Assembly (NCBI RefSeq): GCF_014195685.1
Contig: NZ_JACICF010000001.1
Span: 342,992 to 406,991 of the forward strand
DNA from: Sphingomicrobium lutaoense
GTDB lineage: Bacteria > Pseudomonadota > Alphaproteobacteria > Sphingomonadales > Sphingomonadaceae
Direction of reading: 5' to 3'
DNA: 64,000 nucleotides
Under the pieces are notes generated by a model. That model was given only the letters and a program-made list of their open reading frames with translations, was not told the DNA's origin and did no database searches. Positions 54,329-63,444 of this stretch are shown here, in pieces. How positions within the stretch are numbered: the first letter of the stretch is position 1; each line of letters starts with the position of its first letter. The position numbers and the translations under genes were made by a program.

Positions 54329-54847
54329 TTACTCGCCAGCGAGATAGGTCGTGGTGATCACCTCACCGGAAATGGCGAGCTTCGACGCGGGAATCTCTAC
54401 CACATCGCCATTTTCGAGCGTGACTTCGAGGCCGACGACAGCGCCGGTCTTTTCGTTGACAATGAGATCCGAGACCGAGCCAATCGCGGCACCGTCGCCA
54501 TCCACAACGGCGGACCCCGTGGTCACCGCGGACAGGTCTACGCCCAGAGCGGCGAGCGCGCTGTTACCCGATGCATTGGCGAGACCCCATACATTGGCGT
54601 GGGCCTTTCCTTGGCTCGTCGCCCGCTGTTGCACCATTGGATCGGGCATTTCGACCTTCGTGTCCACTTGCGTGTCGGCATTGGCCCGCGCCCTGGCATC
54701 AGCATTGGCCGGAGGCGTCTTGATCTTGGCCCCGGCGCCAACGCCGACATTGACCTTCGCCTGCGGGACGCCGGAGACGACCTGCGCTGCGGCAGGCAGG
54801 GTCGCGAGCCCACCAAGAGCGAGTGCAATGGGTAGATGCTTAAACAT
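54329..54847 (-). CDS. Secreted PRC-barrel-like protein
   Basis: 172 residues. Signal peptide (MFKHLPIALALGGLATLPAAA), an Ala/Asp/Lys-rich linker (about 25-85), then a C-terminal PRC-barrel-like beta domain (DGDGAAIGSVSDLIVNEKTG, VVGLEVTLENGDVVEIPASKL). The PRC-barrel fold binds RNA, proteins or metals; the role here is unknown. ATG 54847 has GGAG 6 bases upstream. Confidence 0.78.
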   Translation of the reverse strand: MFKHLPIALALGGLATLPAAAQVVSGVPQAKVNVGVGAGAKIKTPPANADARARANADTQVDTKVEMPDPMVQQRATSQGKAHANVWGLANASGNSALAALGVDLSAVTTGSAVVDGDGAAIGSVSDLIVNEKTGAVVGLEVTLENGDVVEIPASKLAISGEVITTTYLAGE

Positions 54848-55144
54848 GGTAACTCCATCTTTTTCGCCGGCAATCATGGCCGTGCGGGGTTCAGAACCTC
54901 TGCCGATGGGGCCCAGTTTCCTGCCGTTTATGTGCCGTTCAGCTATTAATGGCGGTTCGGTTCGGTTTAGCGGCGAGGTGCCGAGCGGTTAATTGCGGGT
55001 CACGCCAAGCCGAGGGGCCGAGCGGACATACGGAATCTGGCGGGAAAGGGGATTGCCGACACCGCGCGCGTCCCGGGGGCGACAGGCGCTTGCTCGGTAC
55101 GCCGCGTTGTGGTGGGGTGCTTTCTTCACGATCCCTGTGGGTGA
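54848..55144. other. Intergenic region with no recognised feature
   Basis: 297 bases between two divergent genes (PRC-barrel-like leftwards, DUF2939 rightwards). It must carry both promoters, but I see no clear consensus element, hairpin, small gene or repeat. Confidence 0.6.
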
Positions 55145-55651
55145 ATGTCGATGCGCAAATTGATTGCCTTGTTGCTGGTTATCGCAATTGCAGTGGGCGG
55201 CTGGTGGTACGCCAGTCCGCTGATGACGCTGAAATCGATGCGTGATGCGGGGTTGGCGGGTGATGCAGAGGCCGTGTCCGCGCATATAGACTATCCTGCA
55301 CTGCGCGAGGACATGAAGAAGGAAATGTCCCTACTCATCGCGCGCCAGGCCCAGACCGATCCCGGCCCGCTGGGCGAGGCAGGCACGGCCTTCGCCCAGT
55401 CGATCATCAGCCCGATGGTCGATCGCTTGATCACGCCTGAATCCATGGCCGAAATGTTTGATGCCACCCGTCAGGCCCAAGGCGCCCCGCTCCCTGCCCT
55501 AGGCGGCGAAAAGGAACTTGAGATCGACCGCCAAAGCCTGAACCGCTTCACCGCCCGAGCCGAAGGCGAGGAAGCGGGGCTGGAGTTCGCCCGCGACGGC
55601 TTGAGTTGGAAATTGGTCGGTGTGGACGTTGGTGAGGGCAGCAGCCTTTAG
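55145..55651 (+). CDS. DUF2939 domain protein
   Basis: 168 residues: N-terminal hydrophobic anchor or signal (MRKLIALLLVIAIAVGGWWYA), then the DUF2939 pattern SPLMTLKSMRDAGLAGDAEAVSAHIDYPALRE. A periplasmic or membrane-anchored protein of unknown function. ATG 55145 or 55151; no strong Shine-Dalgarno. Confidence 0.82.
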   Translation: MSMRKLIALLLVIAIAVGGWWYASPLMTLKSMRDAGLAGDAEAVSAHIDYPALREDMKKEMSLLIARQAQTDPGPLGEAGTAFAQSIISPMVDRLITPESMAEMFDATRQAQGAPLPALGGEKELEIDRQSLNRFTARAEGEEAGLEFARDGLSWKLVGVDVGEGSSL

Positions 55652-55876
55652 GCCTTCGCATCGAGCGCGTAGAAGCTGCCGCTTTGCCGCGCATCGTGCA
55701 TTATCTGCGCGACAGCATTCAACAATTCAGTTTCGGCTTGGGCGCGACAAAATTGCGCCACGGGCCTATATGTTGTGGGGTTCCCTCGCGTGGGAGCGCC
55801 GCAAGGACGCCGAGGAAAATGAGACCTTGTCCAAGTTCGGGATGACGCCCCACACACCGCTTGCTAACCCACTCCC

Positions 55877-58126
55877 ATGACCACCGAACTCGATTCCATC
55901 ATCGACGAACCTTTCTCCAGCGCCCTCTCCGAGCGCTACCTCGTCTATGCCCTGTCTACCATCACCGCGCGTTCTCTTCCGGACGTTCGCGATGGGTTGA
56001 AGCCGGTGCATCGCCGCTTGCTCTGGGCGATGCGGCTTTTGAAGCTTGATCCGGCAGGGGCGTACAAGAAATCGGCTCGCGTGGTGGGCGATGTCATCGG
56101 CAAATATCATCCGCATGGCGACCAGTCGGTCTATGACGCGATGGTGCGGCTCGCACAGGATTTCTCGCTGCGCTATCCGCTGGTCGAAGGGCAGGGCAAT
56201 TTCGGCAATATCGACGGCGATAATGCCGCCGCCTACCGCTATACCGAAGCGCGGCTGACCAAGACCGCGATGCGCCTGATGGCGGGGCTCGACGAAGGCA
56301 CGGTCGCCTTCCGCCCCACTTATAATGGCGAGGAAGAGGAGCCCGAGGTCTTTCCGGGCCTCTTCCCCAACCTGCTCGCCAATGGCGCGGCGGGGATCGC
56401 GGTGGGCATGGCAACCTCCATTCCCCCGCACAATGTCGGCGAACTGTGCGACGCCACCGTCCACCTCATCGACAATCGCCGCGCTGACGATGGCGAACTG
56501 ATGCAATTCGTCAAAGGCCCCGACTTCCCGACCGGCGGCCTGCTCGTCGATGACGAGGCGATCATTGCCAAGGCCTATGTCACGGGGCGGGGCTCCTTCC
56601 GCATCCGTTCGCGCATCGAGCAGGTGAAGGAAAAGGGCGGGGCCTGGCACCTGGTGGTGAGCGAAATTCCCTATGGCGTCTCCAAGGGCAAGCTGATCGA
56701 ACAGATCGCGGGCCTCATCGCCGACAAGAAGCTGCCGATCCTTGCCGACGTGCGCGACGAAAGCGCCGAGGACATCCGCATCGTCCTCGAACCCAAGAGC
56801 CGGACGGTCGATCCCGACCTGCTTCTCGAAAGCCTGTTCAAGCTCACCGATCTCGAAAGCCGCTTCGCGCTCAACCTCAACGTCCTCGAGGACGGGCGCA
56901 CGCCGGGGGTGATGAGCCTCAAAGAAGCGTTGCTCAGCTGGATCGACTTCCAGATTGACGTGCTGGTCAACCGCTCGAACCATCGCATCAACAAGATCGA
57001 TGCGCGGCTCGAACTTGTGGAAGGTTTCATTATCGCCTTCCTCAACCTCGACCGGGTGATCGAGATCATCCGCACCGAGGACGAGCCCAAGGCCGTGATG
57101 ATGGCCGAATTCAAGATCAGCGACCGCCAGGCCGAGGCGATCCTCAACATGCGGCTGCGCAGCTTGCGCAAGCTCGAGGAAATGGCTTTGAACGAGGAGC
57201 GCGATGCGCTCATCAAGGAGAAGGAAGGCCTCGAACAGCTGGTCGCCTCGCCCGCGCGGCAAAAGACGCGGCTCAAAAAGGATCTCGCCGCGCTCGCCAA
57301 GGAATATGCCGACGACAAGCGCCGCACCGGCCATGAAGTCGCCGAGGTCGCCAAGGATCTCGACTGGACCGCGATGATCGAGAAGGAGCCGATCACCGTC
57401 ATCCTGTCGAAAAAGGGCTGGATCCGCGGGATGAAGGGCCATGTCGATCTGGCCGGCGTCGCCGACATGAAATTCCGCGAAGGCGACGAAGCTGACATCC
57501 ACTTCCACGCCTACACCACCGACCGCATCGTCATCATGGCGGCCAACGGACGCGTCTTCACCATCGGCGGGGACAAGCTGCCGGGCGGACGCGGCTTCGG
57601 GGAGCCGGTGCGCCTGATGATTGACTTGGATGGCGAAGTCGAAATCGTCGCGGCGATGCCCGTGGCGGCCGAAACGAAATTGCTCGTTGCCGCCGACGAT
57701 GGCCGAGGCTTCCTGACCAGCGGGGAAGCGGTGCTCGCCGAAACGCGCAAGGGCAAGCAGCTGATGAACCTCCGCAAGGGCGCGAAAGTGCAACTGCTCA
57801 AGCCCGTCGCCGACGATGCCGACGCGATCGCCGTGGTGGGCGAGAACCGCAAGCTGCTCGTTTTCATGGCCGAGGAAATGCCCGTCCTCGCGCGCGGAGC
57901 AGGGGTGCAGCTCCAGCGCTATCGCGATGGTGGCCTGTCGGACGCGATGGCGTTCAAGCTCGAAGAGGGGATCAGCTGGGCGATGGGCGGCGGCAATCGC
58001 AACCGCACCGAAAGCGACATGCGTCCATGGAAGGTCGCGCGCGGCGCCGCGGGGCGCATGGCACCGACCGGATTCCCGCAAAACAACCGCTTCGTTCCGC
58101 CCGTCGTCAAATCGGATGATGATTGA
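55877..58126 (+). CDS. parC: DNA topoisomerase IV subunit A
   Basis: 749 residues. Decatenates sister chromosomes with ParE. Catalytic Tyr is Y124 in [11 protein letters not shown]; the quinolone region reads [12 protein letters not shown] at 78-89, so the residue matching E. coli ParC Ser80 is Q83 and the Glu84 match is D87. The C-terminal blades ([33 protein letters not shown]) identify ParC rather than GyrA. The 225 bases upstream have no feature I recognise. Confidence 0.95.
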   Translation: MTTELDSIIDEPFSSALSERYLVYALSTITARSLPDVRDGLKPVHRRLLWAMRLLKLDPAGAYKKSARVVGDVIGKYHPHGDQSVYDAMVRLAQDFSLRYPLVEGQGNFGNIDGDNAAAYRYTEARLTKTAMRLMAGLDEGTVAFRPTYNGEEEEPEVFPGLFPNLLANGAAGIAVGMATSIPPHNVGELCDATVHLIDNRRADDGELMQFVKGPDFPTGGLLVDDEAIIAKAYVTGRGSFRIRSRIEQVKEKGGAWHLVVSEIPYGVSKGKLIEQIAGLIADKKLPILADVRDESAEDIRIVLEPKSRTVDPDLLLESLFKLTDLESRFALNLNVLEDGRTPGVMSLKEALLSWIDFQIDVLVNRSNHRINKIDARLELVEGFIIAFLNLDRVIEIIRTEDEPKAVMMAEFKISDRQAEAILNMRLRSLRKLEEMALNEERDALIKEKEGLEQLVASPARQKTRLKKDLAALAKEYADDKRRTGHEVAEVAKDLDWTAMIEKEPITVILSKKGWIRGMKGHVDLAGVADMKFREGDEADIHFHAYTTDRIVIMAANGRVFTIGGDKLPGGRGFGEPVRLMIDLDGEVEIVAAMPVAAETKLLVAADDGRGFLTSGEAVLAETRKGKQLMNLRKGAKVQLLKPVADDADAIAVVGENRKLLVFMAEEMPVLARGAGVQLQRYRDGGLSDAMAFKLEEGISWAMGGGNRNRTESDMRPWKVARGAAGRMAPTGFPQNNRFVPPVVKSDDD

Positions 58127-58186
58127 TCTACATTAATTGACGCGAAAACGTGAAATTAACTCCTTTGGGCGTAGGGCCGCCAGGCG

Positions 58187-59914
58187 ATGCAGCTAGCGCG
58201 ACCGATCTCGAATGTCCCCGCAAGGGAGGCGAAGATTCCTGAAACAAGGGATGACGGCCTCCTCCTTCATGCTCTTCCGCTGGCGGCCGCCATCGTCGGC
58301 CTGCGCGAAGGCAATCTGTGGGTGCACGACATCAACGAGCATTTCCGCAAGACGCTGATGGAGATGAATTCGGAGGAGAGCGAGCTCCAGATCTTCAAGC
58401 GCCATGCCGCCGGTCCGCTCGGGGACTTTCTTCACGCCTATCTCCAGGATCCGATGAATGCGCAGGACGAAAGCCAGGCCACCGATGGCGAGGGGCTCAA
58501 CCAGCGCTTTTTCACTTTCAAGCTCGCGCCGCTCGATCCCGCCGCCGACGGATCGCCGCGCTGCCTCGTCAGCCTGGTCGATCGAACGATGGAAAAGCGC
58601 GCCGAGCGTCACCTGCGCGCCGAACGGCTGCGCGACAGCCTCACGGGCCTGCCCAACCGGCTGAGCTTCGCGGAATCGATTGCCGACCTCGCGGAAGGCG
58701 AAAAGACCGACTATGCGGTGATGGTCGTCGACATCCTTCGCTTCTCGCGCATCAACGAAAGCATTGGCAGCCTCGCGGGCGATGAGCTTCTCATCACCTT
58801 CGCGCGGCGGCTGATGAGCACGCTTCGCAGCGGGGATCTCCTGGCCCGCACCGGAGGGAATGAATTCGGCTTGCTCATCAAGGCGCGCCAGGGCGCGAGC
58901 GATGCCCTCCGCGCGGCCGAACGGATCCAGGCGCAGCTTGCCGATCCCTTCAAGCTTAGCGAGTTGGAAATCCGGGTCGACTGCGGCATCGGCATCGCCC
59001 TCGTCGATGCCGACAGCCACGCCGAAGAGCTGTTCCGCAACGCCCAGTTCGCGGTGAAGCAAGCCAAGCAGCAGGGCCGGCCCAACATCTACGAACCGCG
59101 CGAGGCAAGCGCCGCGCGCCGCCGCTTCTCGCTCGAGACCGAATTGCGCCGCGCGCTCGACCGCGACGAACTCGAACTGGCGTTCCAGCCGCTCGTCGAC
59201 CTGCGCAGCGGCGAGGTCACCGGCTTCGAGGCGCTGTCGCGCTGGCACCATGAGGATCGCGGCCCGATTAACCCGTGCGAATTCATTCCGGTCGCCGAGG
59301 AATCGGGCCTCATCATCGAACTGGGGCGCTGGGCGCTCTGCAAGGCAGCGGAAACGCTCAGCCGCTGGGACAAGCAGGCGGGGCAGAAACTTCCGCTGCA
59401 GGTCGGCGTCAACATGTCGGCGATCCAGATGGCGCGCGACAATATCGCCCATACGGTGCAGGAAGCGTTGAGCTGCAGTGGCCTCGGCGGCGACCGGATG
59501 ATCCTCGAACTGACCGAAAGCGCGATCGTCCAGGACCCGGGCCGCGCCACCCGCGTCTTCGAGGCATTGAAAGGCCTCGAGGCCACCGTCGCGATGGATG
59601 ATTTCGGAACGGGCTATTCGAGCCTCGCCTATCTGCAGCGTCTGCCGATCGACGTCCTCAAGATCGACCAGAGTTTCGTGCGCGCCATGCACCAGGACGC
59701 GGACAGCATCGCCATCGTGCGCGCCATTCTCAGCCTCGCCGATGCGCTTGGCATGAAGACCACTGCCGAAGGCATCGAAAGCCTCGAACTGGCGACCACG
59801 CTGGCAGCGCTGGGCTGCTCGACCGGGCAGGGCTTCCACTTTGCCCGCGCGCTCTCGCCCGACGATGCGCTGGCCTATTGGGACAATCGGCGCGGCAAGG
59901 GGCTCGCGGGCTAG
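58187..59914 (+). CDS. c-di-GMP phosphodiesterase with degenerate GGDEF domain
   Basis: 575 residues, soluble. PAS-like N-terminal domain (about 25-140), GGDEF domain (about 145-305) whose motif is GGNEF (223-227) with an intact I-site RSGD at 214-217, and a complete EAL domain (about 315-565): EAL at 348-350, NMSA, ELTESA, DDFGTGYSSLAYL, catalytic Lys in DVLKIDQSF, and AEGIES. The cyclase is probably inactive and the hydrolase active. The stop shares CTAG with the convergent TIR gene; a PilZ gene lies 2 kb further. Confidence 0.9.
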   Translation: MQLARPISNVPAREAKIPETRDDGLLLHALPLAAAIVGLREGNLWVHDINEHFRKTLMEMNSEESELQIFKRHAAGPLGDFLHAYLQDPMNAQDESQATDGEGLNQRFFTFKLAPLDPAADGSPRCLVSLVDRTMEKRAERHLRAERLRDSLTGLPNRLSFAESIADLAEGEKTDYAVMVVDILRFSRINESIGSLAGDELLITFARRLMSTLRSGDLLARTGGNEFGLLIKARQGASDALRAAERIQAQLADPFKLSELEIRVDCGIGIALVDADSHAEELFRNAQFAVKQAKQQGRPNIYEPREASAARRRFSLETELRRALDRDELELAFQPLVDLRSGEVTGFEALSRWHHEDRGPINPCEFIPVAEESGLIIELGRWALCKAAETLSRWDKQAGQKLPLQVGVNMSAIQMARDNIAHTVQEALSCSGLGGDRMILELTESAIVQDPGRATRVFEALKGLEATVAMDDFGTGYSSLAYLQRLPIDVLKIDQSFVRAMHQDADSIAIVRAILSLADALGMKTTAEGIESLELATTLAALGCSTGQGFHFARALSPDDALAYWDNRRGKGLAG

Positions 59915-61884
59915 CGGGCTGCCTGGACGGGGTGGATCGGAAGCCCGTTGGTTATCCCCGCCTTGCGCCGGTATTCGATCACTGCCTTGAAGCGCGGCAC
60001 CTCGAAGATCGCATGATAACGCGGGTCCGAACGCACATGTTCGGGAAAGACCAGCCGCCCGGGCCGGGTCAGTAACAAAATCTCGTCGGCCTGCATGTCA
60101 TCGATGCTGCGATCGATTACTTTGAAAGCATCGTCGATGTGGCCAAAGTGAGCGAGGAGGATGGCATAGGGAAAGCCACGCCCCGAGCCATCGTCGCCAG
60201 AGATATGACCTTTTTCGCCCAGAACGAAATACCTAGCAACTGTACGCATTTCAGACCTGATCTTGTCATCAAATTCGTCTCCCCCCAGAGTGATGATGGT
60301 GTCGAGATCCTGTTTTAGATCAAAAGGGGTTCCATACCCGGCAAGCGCATCGAACCATTCCCACGCTGCCCCAGGGCAGGGCCGTACACATTGAGACGCT
60401 TCGGCCTTGATCGCCTGATAGTCTTGCAGCTCGTGATAGGCGAGTATTCGGAAAATCTTCTGCACGAGATTGAAGGGGTCCGCAGCAATCGCGCGGTCAT
60501 AATGGAGAAGCGCTTCTTGGGGACGCCCGGCCATCAACAGCGAGGAGCCCATCGAATAATGTGCGAGACCGCTATTGGGATCGAGCTCGAGCGCTCGTCG
60601 GGTAAACTTGAAGCTGGCGTCGATATCGCCATGGTAATTGTGCGCGGCATTGGCCCGGGCAAGTATCGCCATGACATTGTCGGGATCGAGTTCGAGCGCG
60701 CGATCATTTGCAGCTTTCTGCTGCGCCATGATCGTATCGAGGCTCAACGGAAAGTGATACGAAGTCGATAGCGAGAGGACGTAGGCAATCCCCGCGTGCG
60801 CGGCCGCGAATTCGGGTTCGATATCGGCGGCAATCCGGAACTGCCGTAGCGATTCGGCTCGCTTTTCCCGGTCGAAGCGCACCGACAGATGCTCCATGCC
60901 CCGAAGATAGGCGTCATAGGCGCGGGGGTCGATATTCTCATGGCCGCGGAAATCGCCGCCGCTGAGGCCCAGGCGGGCCTTCACCGCCGCTGCCAGCTGG
61001 TTCCCGATGCGCCGTTCCAGGTCGGGCAGATTGCCGCGCTCGCCCGCAAAGGCTTCGCTCCACAGCTGCCTTTCGGTGCGCGCGTCGATCAAGCGGAGCG
61101 TCGCATTCACTCGCTCCCCGTCGATACGGATATCGCCTTCGACGAAATGGGTCGCACCCAACGCATCGCCAATCTCGTTGGTCGGCAACTCGCGATCAAC
61201 GACCGCCTGTGTAGAAGTCGTCGAAATCAGTGTCAGTCCATGCAGTACCGAGAGGCCGTTCGAAAGCGCGATGGCCAGCCCCTTGCCAAGATGCGCAAGT
61301 TCATCATCGCCGCCCACCGAGAAAGGCAGGATGGCCAGCGTGGCTTTCTGTTCGGCAGGGCCCTCGAAGAAGCCGCGCAACCCATCCGATCGCCATAGCG
61401 AGAGCGTCCCCGCCACTAGGAGAAGGCTGATCATCGCCAGGAGGAGAAGTGGCAAACCTTTCCTCCCCCTTGGAAGCGAGGGATCGGCATCCTGCGGCGC
61501 TGCGGAAACGACGCCGAGCGCCGCCGCCACTTCGGGCGGCAGCCCGCCTTCGCCAATCGGCCGGGATGCCAGGTCGATATAGTGGAACTGGCGAAAGCCG
61601 AGCGGGGGCGGGGTGCCATCGAGACTGACTGAGACCAGCCGACCGCTGTCGGCCGCCACGCTGGCCTCGTCGCGCACCCAGCGCGAGCGTACCGAATGCG
61701 CCGACCAGAGAACGATGATCTTGCGGGCGGCTTTCAGCTGGTTTTCGATCTCGGAGGAAAATTCGGAGCCACCGACGATATGCCGGTCCCACCACACCGT
61801 CCGGCCCGAGACCTCGATCGCCCCGGCAAGGCGCTCGGCATCGGGCTGGTCCTCGCGGGCGTAGGATAAAAAGACGTCGGCCAC
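59911..61884 (-). CDS. TIR domain, transmembrane and TPR protein
   Basis: 657 residues. N-terminal TIR domain (1-110, DVFLSYAREDQPDAERLAGA, WWDRHI, KIIVLWSAHSVRS), a proline/arginine linker, one transmembrane helix (143-164), a FlgO/TolB-like domain (about 180-310, LAILPFSVGGDDELAHLG, THFVEGDIRIDGERVNATLRLID) and TPR-like repeats (about 325-520). Basic residues before the helix place TIR in the cytoplasm. The start is GTG at 61884 with GGGGG 5 bases upstream. TIR domains can be NADases, but I could not assign the catalytic Glu. It may be a signalling receptor. Confidence 0.85.
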   Translation of the reverse strand: MADVFLSYAREDQPDAERLAGAIEVSGRTVWWDRHIVGGSEFSSEIENQLKAARKIIVLWSAHSVRSRWVRDEASVAADSGRLVSVSLDGTPPPLGFRQFHYIDLASRPIGEGGLPPEVAAALGVVSAAPQDADPSLPRGRKGLPLLLLAMISLLLVAGTLSLWRSDGLRGFFEGPAEQKATLAILPFSVGGDDELAHLGKGLAIALSNGLSVLHGLTLISTTSTQAVVDRELPTNEIGDALGATHFVEGDIRIDGERVNATLRLIDARTERQLWSEAFAGERGNLPDLERRIGNQLAAAVKARLGLSGGDFRGHENIDPRAYDAYLRGMEHLSVRFDREKRAESLRQFRIAADIEPEFAAAHAGIAYVLSLSTSYHFPLSLDTIMAQQKAANDRALELDPDNVMAILARANAAHNYHGDIDASFKFTRRALELDPNSGLAHYSMGSSLLMAGRPQEALLHYDRAIAADPFNLVQKIFRILAYHELQDYQAIKAEASQCVRPCPGAAWEWFDALAGYGTPFDLKQDLDTIITLGGDEFDDKIRSEMRTVARYFVLGEKGHISGDDGSGRGFPYAILLAHFGHIDDAFKVIDRSIDDMQADEILLLTRPGRLVFPEHVRSDPRYHAIFEVPRFKAVIEYRRKAGITNGLPIHPVQAAR

Positions 61885-61992
61885 GCTGTCCCCCAGGCTG
61901 ATAGAGGAAGCATGACGACTTTTTTAACTTGTATCAAGCTAAGGGGAAACAGGGTAAGCAGACCTTAACCGTTTGCGGAGTAGAGAAAAGTC

Positions 61993-62262
61993 ATGCGTGA
62001 ACCGGGACAGATCAAAAGAGGACCACGGGTGGCAGTTCGCCACACGGGCAGGCTGGTGGACAGCGAAGGCGTGGAAAGCGAGGTCACCGTGATCGACATT
62101 TCCAGCGAAGGCTGCCGTGTGCAGACCGACGGGTCGCCGATGATCGGCGAACATGTCCGCCTGCGCGTGGGCCGTATGGGAGACTATCCCTGCCAGGTGC
62201 GCTGGGCGCTCGGCAACGAAGCCGGGCTGGTGTTCACGGGCCCGGTCGAAACGCTCGACTGA
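61993..62262 (+). CDS. PilZ domain protein
   Basis: 89 residues, one PilZ domain. Both c-di-GMP motifs are intact: RxxxR at 12-16 (RVAVR) and DxSxxG at 35-40 (DISSEG). It should bind c-di-GMP and relay it to a partner. It diverges from the TIR gene (108-base gap) and abuts the convergent cca stop. Confidence 0.9.
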   Translation: MREPGQIKRGPRVAVRHTGRLVDSEGVESEVTVIDISSEGCRVQTDGSPMIGEHVRLRVGRMGDYPCQVRWALGNEAGLVFTGPVETLD

Positions 62263-63444
62263 TTAACCGACCCGCTTTTCGACGATGGCCTCGAACGCAG
62301 GGCCATCCGGAAAATCGGCTTCGATCCAATCCTTTTCGATAGCGCGCAAGATCGTCGCCACCTCGGGGCCTTTCGGCACGCCCCGCTCGATCAGTTGGCC
62401 ACCCTTGATGGGAAGCTGCGGCATATCCCAGTCCCTGATTTGCGCTATGCTCTTCTCGCGGTCGCCCGACCAGGCGGGGGTGAGCGCAATCCGGTCGATC
62501 GCGATCTCCTTTCCGTCCCGATAGGCCATCGCGCGTGCATCGCCCGATGCGGGATCGAGGATCGACGCAAGATGATGGCGCTGCTGGCGGGAAAATTTGA
62601 GGCGTGCGGCAATGTCGCGCCCGACCTCCGGATCGGCGGGAAGCAGCGCGGCCAGCCGCCGCAGCGGGGAAGGGGCGAGAGAAGCGCGCCGTTCGAATTC
62701 GAGCAGTTCCCGCAGCGCCGTGACATTCGCCACTTCGGGCAGGACGGGACGGAAAATCCCCCGTTCGACCATCAGTTCGACCGTATCGCCGGGCGCGGGC
62801 AGCCCGAGCAGCTTGAGAAGCTCGTCCGCCACCCGTTCGCGCGACAGCGCCATCAGGTCATTGGCCCGCTTGGTGCAGGCATCCAGCCCCTCGGCATCGG
62901 GAAGCCCTTCTCCGAAGCGCGCATGGAAACGGAAGAAACGCAGGATGCGCAGATGGTCTTCCGCGATGCGGCGCCACGCATCGCCGATGAAGCGCACGCG
63001 TCGCGCTTCGAGATCCTCCTGCCCCCCGAAATAGTCGAACAGCTCGCCCGTTCGCGGATCGGCATAGAGCGCATTGAAGGTGAAGTCGCGCCGCGCCGCA
63101 TCCTCCTTCCAGTCGCTCGTGTAAGCGACGGTGGCGCGGCGCCCGTCAGTGGACACGTCCGAGCGGAGCGTCGTCACCTCGACCACCGTCCCATTGCTTA
63201 CAGCCGTCACCGTCCCATGGTCGATGCCCGTCGGCACCGCCTTGATACCGGCCTGTTCGAGACGCTCGATGACCGTGTCGGGCGAATGGACGACCGCGCA
63301 GTCCACATCGGCGACTTCCAGTCCCAGGAGGATGTCGCGCACTGCCCCGCCGACGAAGCGGACATGGCCTTTCTCCTCGCCCAGAGCGGCGAGCAGCTTC
63401 TTCATTCCGGGCCGCTCCCTCAAGGGGCCGGGGTCAAAGCGCAT
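62263..63444 (-). CDS. cca: CCA tRNA nucleotidyltransferase
   Basis: 393 residues. Adds or repairs the 3' CCA of tRNA. Class II nucleotidyltransferase with FVGGAVRDILLG, the metal Asp pair in ADVDCAVV, RRDFTFNALYAD and RILRFFRFHARF. The start overlaps the Nudix stop by 11 bases. Both tRNA genes in the window already encode CCA, so repair may be the main role. Confidence 0.95.
   Translation of the reverse strand: MRFDPGPLRERPGMKKLLAALGEEKGHVRFVGGAVRDILLGLEVADVDCAVVHSPDTVIERLEQAGIKAVPTGIDHGTVTAVSNGTVVEVTTLRSDVSTDGRRATVAYTSDWKEDAARRDFTFNALYADPRTGELFDYFGGQEDLEARRVRFIGDAWRRIAEDHLRILRFFRFHARFGEGLPDAEGLDACTKRANDLMALSRERVADELLKLLGLPAPGDTVELMVERGIFRPVLPEVANVTALRELLEFERRASLAPSPLRRLAALLPADPEVGRDIAARLKFSRQQRHHLASILDPASGDARAMAYRDGKEIAIDRIALTPAWSGDREKSIAQIRDWDMPQLPIKGGQLIERGVPKGPEVATILRAIEKDWIEADFPDGPAFEAIVEKRVG

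Noticed and set aside
55766-58081. 771-codon open frame on the minus strand
   Set aside because: Antisense shadow of parC.
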